64,000 nucleotides of DNA from Notospermus geniculatus (lineage: Eukaryota > Nemertea > Pilidiophora > Heteronemertea > Lineidae), in contig NMRB01001161.1 of assembly GCA_002633025.1 (NCBI GenBank), forward strand, positions 64,070-128,069, given 5' to 3'. The notes beneath the pieces were generated by a model. That model saw only the letters and a list, made by a program, of their open reading frames with translations. It was not told where the DNA came from and searched no databases. Both the position numbers and the translations under genes were made by a program. Positions 1-13,100 of this stretch are shown in pieces. Numbering within the stretch: position 1 is the stretch's first letter; each line of letters starts with the position of its first letter.

Positions 1-260
1 AAGGGTACTAACTTGGCTGCTTATAACCCTAACAATAAACACTATCCCGAACACTAAGTGAGGGTTAGAAGCTCAACTCTATCCCTAAGGTTAGGGTTAG
101 AACCCTAGTGCTAACACTAACTGAGGTTAGAACCCTAGCGCTAACACTATCCCTAACACTAACTCAGGGTTAGAACCCTAATGCTAAACACTATCCCTAA
201 CACTAAGTGAGGGTTAGAACCCTTATGCTAAACACTACCCCTAACACTAAGTGAACCCTA
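1..260. repeat. Degenerate telomere-like minisatellite
   Basis: Imperfect tandem units of roughly 45-50 bp, built around 'ccctaacacta', 'gggttagaaccctaa' and 'ctaaacactatccc', repeat from the first base to about 255. The units contain CCCTAA/TTAGGG-like words, but irregularly spaced and interrupted, so this is a minisatellite with telomere-like composition and not a true telomere array. It may continue beyond the window edge. Confidence 0.75.
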
Positions 261-991
261 AAACACCTACCCTAATGAGGGGATTACAACCTTCACCTCA
301 GGTCCCAGTGGTTTAGAACACTATGAGAGTTGAGAGCAATGGAGTTTCAAGGAGACCCAGGCAGAGATATAATGCCTACACAGACCTTTCAAGAAGGCAT
401 AACGTCGGACAGATGAAGCCCAGTCTAACCCTGAAGAAATAGAGGACTACACAGTGAAGCCAGCAAATCAGCTCAACTGGCTCAATGTAGCAGACTGCAG
501 GCTTTTTCCTTCCTTTGCTTACTTCCTTAAAGCCGAGCTGTGGTTCTGGGCCCATATTCATAAAACTACTTAAGTCTAAAGTGTGACACTTATCCTTTGT
601 TCAACACAAAAGATAGGTTCTGCCCTTTGACTTACCGGTAAGTATGTTTATGAACATGGACCCTGGTCACCATATATCTCTCATTCTTGCCTTAAACATT
701 CATTTCATCAAGTATAAAAGATGAACGAGACAAAGAGTTATCCTACGCTTTTCAAAACAATTTTTAAATAAATCTGCATAAAATGTCCTCTGATTGGCAT
801 AAAAACCAATTTTGCACTTTTTATTTGTAGAACATTTTGTAGAACAGTACGGTATTTTATTTGTAGAACAATGCAAATATCATAAGCCCTCAGACAAAAA
901 CCCTCATTGAATCATGCAAATTAATAATACAAGTTTTTATTTTACATATAACATTAAGTTCAGAAACTTCACAAATCATCACCGATCTCAT
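261..991. other. Intergenic stretch, no gene seen
   Basis: AT-rich sequence with short ORFs on both strands and no recognisable domain or plausible exon. The 3' exons of RALGAPB, whose transcript runs leftwards from 4.1 kb, were looked for here and not found. Confidence 0.5.
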
Positions 992-993
992 AT

Positions 994-1224
994 AGAGCTT
1001 GTGCAGTGGCTCATTATGACGTCACTTTTGACCAGCGGTCCACCATGCTGACGTCAATGACAAAGTGCGCCACGTGTAGATCGCATCACGGCTGAAGACA
1101 CACACACTCCACTTCACTTGCGCTGACGACAAACTACACCACGTGGGCCGCCGACATCGTTTGACGTCAATTTGACCGTCAATATGGCGGATTTTTCCGT
1201 GATGATGTCATCTGCACAAGCTCT
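994..1224. mobile_element. MITE with 13-bp terminal inverted repeats and TA flanks
   Basis: The element begins AGAGCTTGTGCAG and ends CTGCACAAGCTCT, a perfect 13-bp inverted repeat, and both ends sit at TA dinucleotides as expected of a Tc1/mariner-type target. The interior carries several TGACGTCA-like palindromes and an 'atatggcgga' word. Related, more diverged copies lie at about 44445-44652 and 46553-46755. It has no coding capacity and is probably non-autonomous. Confidence 0.75.
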
Positions 1225-1397
1225 ATTCCGTCAACTCTGTGTCTATTTCAATCAGTTTATTGAAAGCTAGGGAATACATGAGGAGACACAGGGAATGTGC
1301 TTCGCTGTAGAGTGCGCTGCCCAAGGAGGCGTTAAGCATTGTAACACAGGGTATATCAGCATCTCAAACTGTGGGGATGAGCTTGGCAAATCTAAAC

Positions 1398-1422
1398 GGA
1401 TGTGTGTATGTGTGTGTGTGAC
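1398..1422. repeat. GT microsatellite
   Basis: A short GTGTGTATGTGTGTGTGTG tract. Confidence 0.8.
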
Positions 1423-2391
1423 ACCCTACACCTATAGGAGCCCACCGGCCAGAGTTTCCACGAAAACAGGGTTACTGACCTCCATCTTCGCCTGAGTGAC
1501 GTTTACTGCTAGTGAGGTGAATATGATGGGCTGCCGATAGAGACAGCCGGGTCCGTTGTAGCAACGGAGAATGATGCGATTTTTGGTGATGTTTATCCCT
1601 TGCATGGTGTTCAGTATCAGACAGAACACCTTTACGCAGTACTGGGCTTGTTCTGGGGCTGTTACCCGCACCAGATGCCCGGTTCTGAGCGGGTATAGTC
1701 TGATAGAATTTAGGCCGAGAGAGAGGCGGGCTGTTCTCGGCAAAATTTGGATCGGACTTGGATGCGTGTAATGGCGGAATTTCAGCTGTTTTGGGTGCTA
1801 GAGGTGGATAGAGAGGAAAAGAAAGAAACAAGTGAATATTTATTGAAACGGGTTCTTGGGTCAGCTGGAACTTTAAGAACTGAACAGTAGGCTACGATGG
1901 TTAGACGCTCGTTCAAGTCAACTGGGTAAACACAGACAAGCAACTTTAAAAGCACCCAAAACGTAAACGTAGTGATACTGAGTCCTAGGATCAACACATT
2001 CATATGATCAAACAGTAACAGTCATATCATAGATACTCTGGTATTTGTGTGGCGGTCTAGGAAAACCCGTCGGATGTCGCTGAATGATCAACAAGGGCTG
2101 TCAGATTGCCTGCTACTGTTTACCTGTTACGAAGTACATTTCAGCTATTGAAATGTGCAGGTTCACCAAGGCCATTAACATTTTCCTCAAACGTGACATC
2201 CGACGGGTTTTCCTAGACCACCTCACATTTATGACCGAAAAACTGCAATTGTCACCTGAAATGGGATGTCACTATGCTGAAACGAAGGGTTTAAATTTGA
2301 AGCCAGGTTTGGATGATGGGCCAACACACTGAACAGGACACAAATCAGACAATCATGCACGAGACAAGCCAATCATGCTCTTCTTGGGTTG
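1423..2391. other. Unassigned stretch with overlapping ORFs
   Basis: Two overlapping minus-strand frames are open between about 1432 and 1831 (103 and 119 codons). Neither resembles a family I recognise, and neither continues through convincing splice sites. At about 2050-2080 and 2190-2220 a 30-bp segment ('aaaacccgtcggatgt') recurs in inverted orientation, suggesting another fold-back element. No gene is called. Confidence 0.35.
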
Positions 2392-2635
2392 TACTGTAAA
2401 GCAAGATAATTTCGCGGCTGGAAATGTTCGCGAATCAAGAATTATAGACATATTCGCGGCAGGATATTTTCGCGAGTCTCTGCCATTTTTTCAGTTTTTT
2501 TCACGGTCTGTAGGCCTATTTATCACTTGCATGTACGCCCCTATTTATATTCGCGACAGGAAATTTTCGCGACTCATACACTCTCGCGAAATTCGCGAAA
2601 ATTTCCTGCACGCGAAATTTTCCTGCTTTACAGTA
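2392..2635. mobile_element. MITE with TACTGTAAAGCA ends, rich in TCGCGA
   Basis: The ends are TACTGTAAAGCA and TGCTTTACAGTA, a perfect 12-bp inverted repeat. The interior repeatedly carries TTCGCGA and AAATTTTCGCG words in both orientations, giving extended fold-back potential. There is no reading frame of interest. Confidence 0.75.
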
Positions 2636-2894
2636 TTTATTCAAAACAAAACAAAAGTGACAGATGCAATCCAAGGATTCTTGAAGGGATCACATACAGT
2701 GAAAGAACATGCTGTTATCTCAACATGCTGAACATGCAGGAACATCATCTTCCATTCCATTCAGTTCATTGCAACTCAGAATTGAGTTGTTTGAATCTGT
2801 GCCAGTGCTTAATAGAAAGATACAAATCACCCACTAAGAGTTAGTGATCACCAGACAGAAGTATGTGCCCAACTTTCTGTTTGAACAGCTATCA

Positions 2895-3100
2895 GACAAC
2901 TGCCCGTATCAATGTGGGTTTATGCCAGCTATTGTATGTAGTTTCAACATGGGATTATGCCAGTTATTGCCTGTTGTTTCAACATGGGATTATGCCAGTT
3001 ATTTCAACACATGATTATGCCTGTTATTGCGTGTAATTTCAACAAGGGATTATGCCAGTTATTGCTTGTTGCTTTTCATGTGGGATTATGCCAGTTGTTA
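2895..3100. repeat. Tandem repeat, about 36-bp unit
   Basis: Four to five units of a 'tttcaacatgggattatgcc' plus 'agttattgc' motif follow each other with small substitutions. Confidence 0.8.
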
Positions 3101-3280
3101 AGGTGAAACAAGACTCAGGCTTTTGCTCCTAGACTTTCATTGATAGCATGCCTAGGGTTGCAGGGACTGGTCTAGTTCAGCAAGAATTCTTCATCTACTT
3201 ACTTCGGTTTGAGGATTGGAAATGAAATGTAACTGGAGGAGAACACAAGACATTCACAATATACTAAGGGACATGACTGT

Positions 3281-3388
3281 GCACCAACGAAGATTATCTT
3301 GAACTCAGGTTGAGCCACAGTTGCCAGGGCATGATGTGACAATGGAAAAGTTGTGGCTCAACCTGAGTTAATCTTCGCTTGGTGCATA
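3281..3388. mobile_element. Fold-back element
   Basis: The arm 'aactcaggttgagccacag' at about 3302-3321 is repeated as its inverse complement at about 3350-3370, and the outer parts 'caacgaagatta' and 'taatcttcgcttgg' extend the palindrome. The loop is about 30 bp. This is a small palindromic MITE, not a terminator. Confidence 0.6.
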
Positions 3389-3479
3389 CGGCACTAAGGG
3401 AAAAACATGGGAAGGGGTCGACGGAACAATTAGAGAAAGACAGAGGACTTCAGGGAGCAAAACTTGAAGAAAACATTGG

Positions 3480-3775
3480 GTGCTGCTCCAAATGAGAGTT
3501 CTCTCATGCAAGTTGCTCTCAAAGGGCAAATCACCATTGTCCATCCTCCCATAGCAGGGCTTTGGTCTCGCTCCTCTTCTTACACTTGCACTTGTGTGAG
3601 TTGATGAAGAGGAGCGAGGCAAAAACCCCTGCTGTGGGAGGATGCCATTGTTGGTTTCCTTTTGCACTGAGGCCAATGACACCAATGACGACCCATAGTT
3701 TCTATGGTTGAGTTGCCCATAGAGAGACAACTTGGGTGAGGAAACCTGCACGTGGAGTGTACCTTTAGGATAAAT
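3480..3775. mobile_element. Palindromic MITE interrupted by a second MITE
   Basis: The outer element carries 'gctctcaaagggcaaatcaccattgt' on the left and 'gttgcccatagagagacaac' on the right. Relatives lie at about 10850-10960, 36639-36803 and 55905-56080, where the corresponding middle is uninterrupted. Here it is split by the element at 3541-3644. The 143-codon minus-strand frame at 3368-3799 is a by-product of these inverted repeats. Confidence 0.65.
3541..3644. mobile_element. hAT-like fold-back MITE, copy 1 (nested)
   Basis: The arms 'catcctcccatagcaggg' and 'cccctgctgtgggaggatg' form an inverted repeat about 38 bp long that continues through a 'cgctcctcttc'/'gaagaggagcg' core. It is flanked by a 7-bp direct repeat ccattgt (3534-3540 and 3645-3651), the expected target-site duplication. 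Other copies are at 29264-29374 and 54498-54603. Confidence 0.8.
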
Positions 3776-4116
3776 CAAACTGAATTTGTTTTGAAACAAA
3801 AGAACACCAAGGCAGGCGTTTTAATATGACTTCTACAGCAATGAGGCAGTAACACTTGGGGAGTACTCAAAACATTCAGAAAGCTTCCAGACAGACAATC
3901 ATCACACACCTGATCCAAGTTTGTTAATTTTGTGAGTTTTTCTTCCTGTATAAGTCTACATTAGTTTAATGACAGCCACAATGCACGGACATGAAAGTTG
4001 TTTCACTTGTTTAGGCCAAGAGACAGGAAAACACAACAATGCCCACACCAAACAAAATACACATAAATGTACAAGTACATACAAAGCCTAATAGGGTAAG
4101 TCTCGGTTCCTCTTAC

Positions 4117-7100
4117 CTCCAACAGAATCAAGACTAGCTCTTCTCCGTTCATGATACGTGTCAGGTGATGGCACTATGAACACCAACTCCGAGCTTGCGT
4201 CAGCCCAGTAGAGCACCTGTTTGTGTCCATCATAGAGGCCGCCACCGGTGTGCGACTGAGCACCTTGGTCACCTGAAATTAGAACAGGTTGACAATCATT
4301 CTTAGAGTGCAAGGATGTAGAATCAGGAGGAACTTTATTGATTCTTTGGTGTTGAAGACAACAAGGTTTTTGATTGGTTGATCTGTTAAATGGCCTCTGA
4401 TTGGTTCATCATTTACCCGGTAGTGCGTCATGCTGTTTATCACGTTGGCTGCAGAAGGAACACTGATTTCCTGTCGGTACCCGTACATCGATAGGAAAGA
4501 TTGATCGTCAATGGTATATTACCTTCCTCTCCATCTTCAATGATCTTCCAGCTCGTAGCAGGATTCCCCGTCCACCCAGCATGTTTCTTCACGTCCACAG
4601 GCCAACCCAGAGAGAGGAGGAACTCCATGAAGTGAGACTGGACATTCTTCTCAGACACCTGCAAAGCCACAAGGAAAAACTAGGTAACAGAGCAACACGC
4701 CTGGCCCCTTAAAGACACTCCTCCGTGTGAGAGTTTCCTTGCGATAGGCTCTCGGCAGTTCACATTGCTGGTTTGCACAGAAAATCATTCAAGCACATTA
4801 TATCAAATGAACAGAACTGAATAAATTGACTCACCACATTACTGAGTATCTCTGGAGCCGTTTTCTGTCCTGTCTTGATGTAAAATACGTAAGCCGTGTC
4901 GTTCGTACGACTCGGGATGCTGTCCAGAGCCTCCAGGGCACTTGAGAATCCCGACTGGGCGTGGTTGAGTGTTGACAGAGGGGGTGGAATGCTGCTATTG
5001 GTCGGCTCCTGTGAAAGAACAAATCGGGATTGAAGCCAACCTGATGAATTCTAGGCTCAGTTCTCGTTTAAGGTCAACCGTGGCTCAGCTCCCTTGGGAA
5101 CATGTTAAAGACCGGAGTTGCTCATGACCATCTTGGCTACCAAGGGTTGTGACATCGCTCCACCCTCCGACTACGCTCGCACAAACGCGTAGTCTTTATG
5201 ACATAGCCAATACACGTGGAGTTCCAGGATGCTCATGACAGACAAATGACAAAGCTAGAGTCATCACCCAGGACGTACCTTCAATGCCTCCAGTGACAGG
5301 AAGCCATAATGGGCCAGGAACAGACGCGCTGTTTGGAATTCATGGACGATGCTGGAAAGGGGAGGAAATCAAACTGAGTGAGTGCCGAAGTGCCACCATG
5401 ATTTGGGGCACTTGACTGGACTAGTACAATCGAACTTAAGGCCAACTCTCACGAGGAGCAACCAATGCTTTGGCAGCACAGCAGCAGTAAATAAGTTGAC
5501 ATCATGTGAAATCTAAACTCTCATGAAGAACACAATTCATACCTCGGTGGCTTGCAATCCGTCGAAGGGTCAGGAAATTCTCGTTGAGCCCTTTCTTTCT
5601 TGACCCTGTCAGCTACGGTGGCTTCAAACTCGGCTTGTTTCTCAATGAAAATCTTCAGCTTCTCGTGGTCTGAGAGTTGATTCTCTGGGACAACTGACTC
5701 CAGGGCTGGGATACTCCGGTCTCTGTAACAAGATATAGTTTATTAACAAGATATACATGTAGTTTATTAACGAGCCAAAAATTGAAGCTATGGCTGTCCC
5801 ACTTCATTTCGGTGAAGAGATCGTGGCCAGTCAGAATCACCCTCAACACCAACCAGATATCATTCTATACTTACGCATCTGTGAGTGGAATCTTCTCGAC
5901 CATATCAGGGAAGTAGCGATGGCGAATGTTGTAGTTTTTACCAATGTCATTCTTGGGGTTCGGTCTGCCTGGGTCTGAGAGGTAGGCCTTGGACGCCACC
6001 TGGAAAGTAGCAGAAACGAATTTGTGGCAGGAACAGAGTGCAGCAGAAAGAAAGCATCTGTAAAAGTAATGATACCTGCAACATGTGACTGCTAAAGTTC
6101 AGTAATGACTGGTACCGATTGACAGACTGACCTTGTGGTGTCTTGGTAGATGGCGCAGCTGCATGGTCCATGCATGACGACCAAATGGTCCCCTGATAAT
6201 AGCAGTCACTGTCGGCAGCGGGTCTGAAATTAGGTGACAGCTTGGTGAAGGGAAAGATAGTCTGTAGACTTTGATAAGTATACACAGTGGGACCTCTCTT
6301 AGCGGACACAGCTCTGTTTATTTAGGAGAGCAGAGTTTTGTCCTCAATGGGTCACCCCTGTTCATTTTCACCTTTGTATTGAGGACACCTTTCTATTAAG
6401 GACAGCACTTCTCAGTCTCACGATTGCCCTGGGTAGAAAAGGTCCACTGCTTTTACAGTTGTCTGCTTCTTATGCAAATGGTCCTAAGCAGAAGTCTTGT
6501 TGAACCTGTTTCCTAAATGAGGGACAGAGACAGACTCAGGATACTCCTACCTTGTTCATTTCCAAGAGGCTGCTCAAGTAAACCAACAATAATTGAATTC
6601 TCCAGCACAAAATATCGAAAGTTGAACCCGTGCTCTGGGATGGTGCCACCCCTACAATACCGCAACAAGGATTCTTCATCGAGGAGTGAGTAGGGGGACT
6701 CTGGGCCACATGGTGGTGGGAAAGATCCCTGTAAGGAAGGTGTGTGATCTCAGTCAAAAGAGATGTTAGACGCAGGTGGAACTGAAGCGGTGTAGTGCTT
6801 GAGTCTTGGAGTGCGTGGTCAGGAGGCCTCAGGTTTGATCTTGGTCGAAGGTGAAAACTACAGCAGGTGGAACTCCAGTGGTGTAGTGCTTGGGCCTTTG
6901 AATGACTGGTCAGGAGGTCTCAGGTTTGAATTACATGTAAATTCGCAGCAGCAGTAGTATTGGAAACTGCCAAGTCATGATTCAGATGTCAAATGCATTG
7001 AGGAAAACCACAGTAACTGGTTAGCGTACCACTTGTTCCATGATGGTTGTAAGGACGAGTTCAGCGGCCTCACGGACTCGCATCGACGCCGGCATCAGCT

Positions 7101-10100
7101 CTTTCTCTCCCTTCATTTTCGGAACATCACTCGCCCGGTTCTGAAAGCAAGAATCAAAACGTATGAGCTCTTCACTGAGAAAATCGACTCGGCTGGAAAA
7201 CTATTGAATTAGATATGTGTTTGAAACAAAATGCAGTGCTGATAGACACTGAGGATTAAAGAAACTTAAACAATGCAAAAAAACATTGAAGTTGTGAAAA
7301 ATACGAGACTGAATAAGTTATATCAAGGCTGCAATTATGAGAAGCAAGTCACAAAGTCAAATCTTAAAACCAGCCCTAATTTTTACTGAAGATCTCTACC
7401 CTTGTCGCTGACAAATAACAATTACTGCAGACTACTAATGCTAGGATAACCTACCAACAGATACGTGTAGCTCTAATTAGGAAATTTAAGTGCTTCTAAT
7501 ACAAACATGTTAGTAAACCTATACAGCTGAAACCAATGACATTAGTGATTCTAGTAATGACGTCAAAAACGACAGCATGTTGTCTCTTTTTGATGCTGAC
7601 ACATGCAGGCTGGATCTGCAAGACAACATTCACATGCTTGGATTCTCATTGCCCTTTACAAGCTGTTTAATATCCATAGGGTCAAAGTTCATTCGAATGA
7701 ACCAATCACTGAGGCTTAATGTTGACAAGCAACCAGCTTTTATGAATGTCATTCAATGACCTCCATGCATCATAAATAAGCCACACTCCAACATCCCTGA
7801 AATGTAATGGCTGATATTATCATGACAGGGTCTCTGCCAGAAGTTTTTTTGAGGGTACTAATTTCTTCAAAATCGACAAAAACCCCATGAAATTAAAGAA
7901 AATGGCCCTTTTCTGTTCCTTTGAGGGTATTAGCATAGTACCCTTAGTACCCTCTCGCAGAAACACTGCATGACAAGAGAGAGCGTTGTTAAAACACTTA
8001 AAAGTGGAATAGTGCGAGCTTGGGATGAGAATAACAAACGCAAGACAGAGGATGATCGGTGGCTGAAATGAATGGTTAGGGAGAGGCTGGAAGCAATCGA
8101 CAAATGGTTGTCCAGCTGAAAGATACAAGCAACAGGCTGCAGTTTTACAGGATGAATTCTAGTATCTATTACTAACATTATCTCAGGAATGTGTTCGCCA
8201 ACTCAGTGCATTAATAGCAACTTATCAACAATAGACAATTCTCGAATTCGCACTGTGCACTTCCGCCGAAATCTCAACCAGAACCTCAATCTGAAACCGG
8301 CTGACGTGACGCCATCCATGATTCAGCAATGGTCGAGTCTGACGCAACGTCTTTGACGTCACTGTCGTGGGGTTACGTCTGCGTCATTCAGTTTCAGACC
8401 GAGGTTGTGGTTGAGATTTTGGCGAAGTGCACAGATCTTTGTCGTTTACGTCAATTTGAGAACGGTCTATATTCTGATACTTGGTGACATTTACGTAAGG
8501 TGGGAGGAGAGAAGAGCCCCAGAGAAACCTACAATGTTGAGGAGAAATCGCCCTCTCTACCACATAAAGTCATTAGAATGACCAAGACTTCATAGGTGGC
8601 AGGCGTGGATGTTTTCACTGCACCTACCCAACAACTGCATGTCAGGTAGTGATGCTAAGGTTGAAACCAAATGTAATGTTAGTGCACTGGATGACAGGCA
8701 ACTAGTAAATCAATTATCTCATACTAAAGTATTATTACTTAGACACTAGGGGTCGTATTCATAAAGCGGTTCTATCGTTAGAACCGTCTTAGGCCGGTTC
8801 CAAGTAACGTGGTTGACATTACTTGGAACCGGCCTAAGACGGTTCTAACAATAGAACCGCTTTATGAATACGACCCTAGGACACTAAAGTTAGAACAAAG
8901 ACTAATCGGTGTAACTTCAGCTGGACAATAAATAAATTTGCCACTAAAAATACCTTCAACATGGACACCGACTTGGAGTCCTTGTCTATTTTTAAAGTTA
9001 TCGATTCGTGATTTCGTGTCTGACTCTGAAACCAAAACAACAGAAAGGTCAAAATAAGCAAGCGAAGAGGCTGAGGTGAGGGCTGGGAGTCAAACTGAGA
9101 ACACACATTAATGGTACGAGGGCACTAGAACAATGGGAGACTATACTGCCATTAGAGGCCACCTGTCAACAGTCCTAAAACTTCACAAAATTTGACGTCA
9201 GACGTAAGCCGTGGCGTCAACGTACTGCAGTTCTGCAACTTCAGTGCTGTACCTGAATCAGGAAGGTTGCACTGCCAGGCCCATGTCCGGTTATTGTCGG
9301 CTGCGGTTCCAGAACGTTAGATCAAAATGCACATCTATGGTATCTAACCTGACAACATGCAAACAGGGTTTTAATCAAGGCCCATACCACTACTACATTC
9401 ATCACTACCATTGGCATGGACGTCATTCAACTACGTTTTCCGTCCACTACTAGTATCTACAAGGAGTCGGCAGAGCGGCAAGCCTACAACGCGCAGGCAA
9501 CAGCAACCACCATACAGGTGTGACAGACACCAGGTAGGGTGAATTACTCAAGGTACCGGTACTAAAACTAGATAGGGATGGATCAGGTCTGTTGAAATGC
9601 TGCTGCTAGTTCCTTGTAGACACACTTTACAATGAAATCTACTTGTAGCAAGCCTCTACTATATCGATCATTATGGTTACTTTTCTCAGATCAGGGCTGT
9701 GGTGAAAGGTGGTCTGCTGATTCAGTAGATCTCAAACACATATCAGTCAATGGTCAACAGTTAGATGAAGTACCCCCTGTGTGTTCAGCCTTCACCATCA
9801 CCACCACCGCCACCACGACACGGCAACAACATGCAGGATAATACAGCANCTGCAAGTGAAATGGAGAAAGCTGTGGGTACATTCCACAATGTATGTGTGA
9901 GGCAGGATCTATGGATCAGAATATGAATGAGAAAGTTGAGGGCACTGATGAAAAGGTTGAGCATTGAGTGAAAGAGTAAGTGCCAAACTAATAGTGCCCA
10001 TTGTCCTCCTCAAGTTCACTGAACAAAGTCAAGTAGAAGTTAGCAAAATATCACAGACTCTCCCTGTTAAGGCCACCTTTCGGGCTGACCATCGATGGGT

Positions 10101-13100
10101 GCCCCATAGAGGTACCAGTAGCGTGGTTCCCACATACCTGGTTCTGGTCCACTCAACAAATCTTGTGTCTGTTGTAACGTTGTTTGTTCTGCCCTCTCAC
10201 AGTTAGCAAGGTCTTGAACAATCAGCAACAACCCACCTAGAAATACACAGAGAAACCAAATTTCAAGAGTGAATTGCTCGGAACTGAACAAGAAATGGTT
10301 AAAATATGGAAGGTGTATCAGCAACGGCGGAGTATTTGAAGACAGAATGAATGACTTACCAAGTAATAAGTGTGTATTGGCAGGATCGGCCTCGATAGTC
10401 AATGCTTTCATTAACAACTCTATAATCCTCATCTTCAGACTCAGGAATGTACGTGGTGAATCGTTGTTTGGTATCAAAGCTGAAACAATAATTGCGAACG
10501 AAGTAAACGACAAGAGGCTGATGAAAAAATCATGGGTTCTTGCTCCATTGTGGCAGGACCAGCAGTCACCTCCAACACAAAACCTGAGTTCTGACCCAAG
10601 GATCTCCCCACACCGAGTCACAAACCCGCAAAACTATATCAGTAGGCTTTCCAGCTCACAGGACTTACATTTAATCTGGAGGTCTTTGAAGTGGAGAGGG
10701 AGACAGAGCATAGACAGCAAGAGATGAATGGATGCCTTCCTCAGCTCAACATGTGGGATTTGGTCGAAGGTACTGCAAGGCAAACATATTAAGCCGTGGT
10801 TATTGAAAGCTAGACATCTGTAACTCGAGACCTTGTTATGACATCACTGAAGACACTCCTCGCACAATTTGGCTCTCAATGGGCATCTGTGTCACTGGCC
10901 AAGGCATAAGCGGTAAGGAAATGAACAATGGTGAACTACCCATCGAGAGCTGCTGCGACTTCTGAAGACAACTTACTTGACTTTTGGCAGGGTGTCAGAA
11001 AGGACCAACTCCAGGGCATCGAGGATCTGTGGAACTAAGACCATCACACCATCGAGATCCACCCGCAGAAGGTTGGGAGAGTTGAACAAGATATTGGCCA
11101 AGACTTGACCACTGAATGTCTGAAACACAACCAGAAACTACTGCATGTCGAAATTTATCTTGGGAAAAGATTCCAGATTTCACTAACATCTAGTGTTATT
11201 CAAGTCCTGTGTGCACTAAAGTTAAGTCCACAACAGACAGCATACAACCAGATCCGAGCACAGGCATCTTGGGGCCCGTCAGTCGGGTTCAGGGGCTAAA
11301 ACTGACAGTGAAGTCTTCTCGCGTGATGAAAGGGTTAGTCATTCACAGGGGCCTTATCCTCGGTTTTGTCCCAAAACCTTACAGACAAGCCCCTTACATG
11401 CCTGTGATCCAAATAACACCAGGAAGTAGCCTGCAGGCATCTGCAGTGTGTGAAGGGTTCATGATGACCTCACTCACCTCAGGTTCAGTCACCCGCAGTC
11501 CATAATGCATCGCAATGTAGAACCTTGATAGGTATACCGGCAAGATGTCTTCTCCCGTTTTGTGTGCGCAGAAGATTCTACAGAGGGCGCCACAAGCTTC
11601 AGCACGTCCAGCCTCGTAGTTGTCAACCAAGATTTCTCCGTGTGGTGACGATAGTTTCAACATGGCATCTAAGGGCATGGAACGGCGACGCACGTTTTCA
11701 CTCTCGTTTATAAAGCTAGTGCGCCTCGATGGTGGAACTATTGAATGCAACCAAGTCATGTTTGAAAAAATATTGGAAATGTTTGAGTTCATTGCCTCAA
11801 CCACAAGGTACGAACACAGAAAAAAATATAGAGTGACGGTTATGTCCAGTCAAGGAAATGGTATGTGAAAATAATCAAAGTACTAAGAAGATTATCATGA
11901 AAGGGTGGACAAACAGAGTGAAGGCAAAAGGATGAGAAAATGCAGGATTTGGAAACATTTGATCACGTTTTTACTGCAACCACTGAGGGCTATGATGTGC
12001 TCAGGCGGTGCGCGGATCCAAGGGGGGGCACACCCGGCCCATGCCCCCTCTATTTTGTGGAAAATCTTTAAAACTGACCGGGAAATTTCGAAATTTTGAA
12101 AAGATGTTAAAATTTGACCGAAGTTTTCCACGAGGTGCACTGGCTGTGCCCCCTCTTTCCCATGATTCTGGATCAGCCCCTGGTGCTACTGTCATGTGCA
12201 GTAATTTTGCAGTTTAGAATTCCCAATCAGTCCACAAAGATCAGTGAGTGATGGACAGATTAAGGGCCACTGAATGATAGAATAACAATAAAAAATAAAC
12301 AGTTCAGCCATGCAGAGATGAGAGTCTCTGCATAAACAAAACCCACCATATTCAAGGTTTTTACTCCAAACAGGACTGGTAGTGCTTTCAGTAATAACTG
12401 CACTTTTTGGTTCCTGTATCATGCTAATTCTTCATAGCAACAAGAAGCATAACATGTCAACTTGAAATACCAATCAACTTCTGATAAACCATCACTAGAG
12501 CATACCATTTCACTTCTGGAATAAGCCGTCAAAAAATGACCCAAAACAAAAAACTACCAAAACCACATGACTAGCAAAAAGCAGACAAACATCGCAAAAA
12601 AACCACCATCGAGCCATGCACTTGCACATAATAAAATCATTATTAAACCACATGTGATGCCCAGGTGAAACACTAATGAAACGCCAGTCAGTTCTGAGAC
12701 AAGGGACTTCAGTAATACCACACCAGAAGTGGATGTTCACAAGGCACAAACTCCGATTTGACATTCAACTTGGGCATCACATATGGACAGCAATCATCAT
12801 GTCATGCAATAAATGAAATCAAGAATTATATGAGGTTGAAATGAATGCATACAAAGACTACTGCTGTTGACAGCTCAATAACAAAACAGGATTGGTTCAT
12901 TCCATACATGTATATGTAATTTCAGACAAGTATTTGACGAACATTGACATCATTCAAGTTAGCATATGCAGACATTAACACATTCCACGACTTCGTCGAC
13001 TACCAAATGACACCTTGCCAGGTGAGGGAGCAAAGCAGACAGACTTTGAATCAATATAACAGAAGAAAATGAAATAACAACAGCATGACAACAATGAACG

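Noticed and set aside
1-260. Chromosome end
   Set aside because: Units are 45-50 bp and irregular, not a perfect hexamer array, so terminal position is not supported.
1432-1831. Overlapping 103- and 119-codon minus-strand ORFs
   Set aside because: Tested as possible RALGAPB 3' exons; no resemblance to the Rap-GAP C-terminus and no suitable splice sites.
3368-3799. 143-codon minus-strand ORF
   Set aside because: It is built from two nested inverted-repeat elements, lacks splice context, and its peptide matches nothing I recognise.
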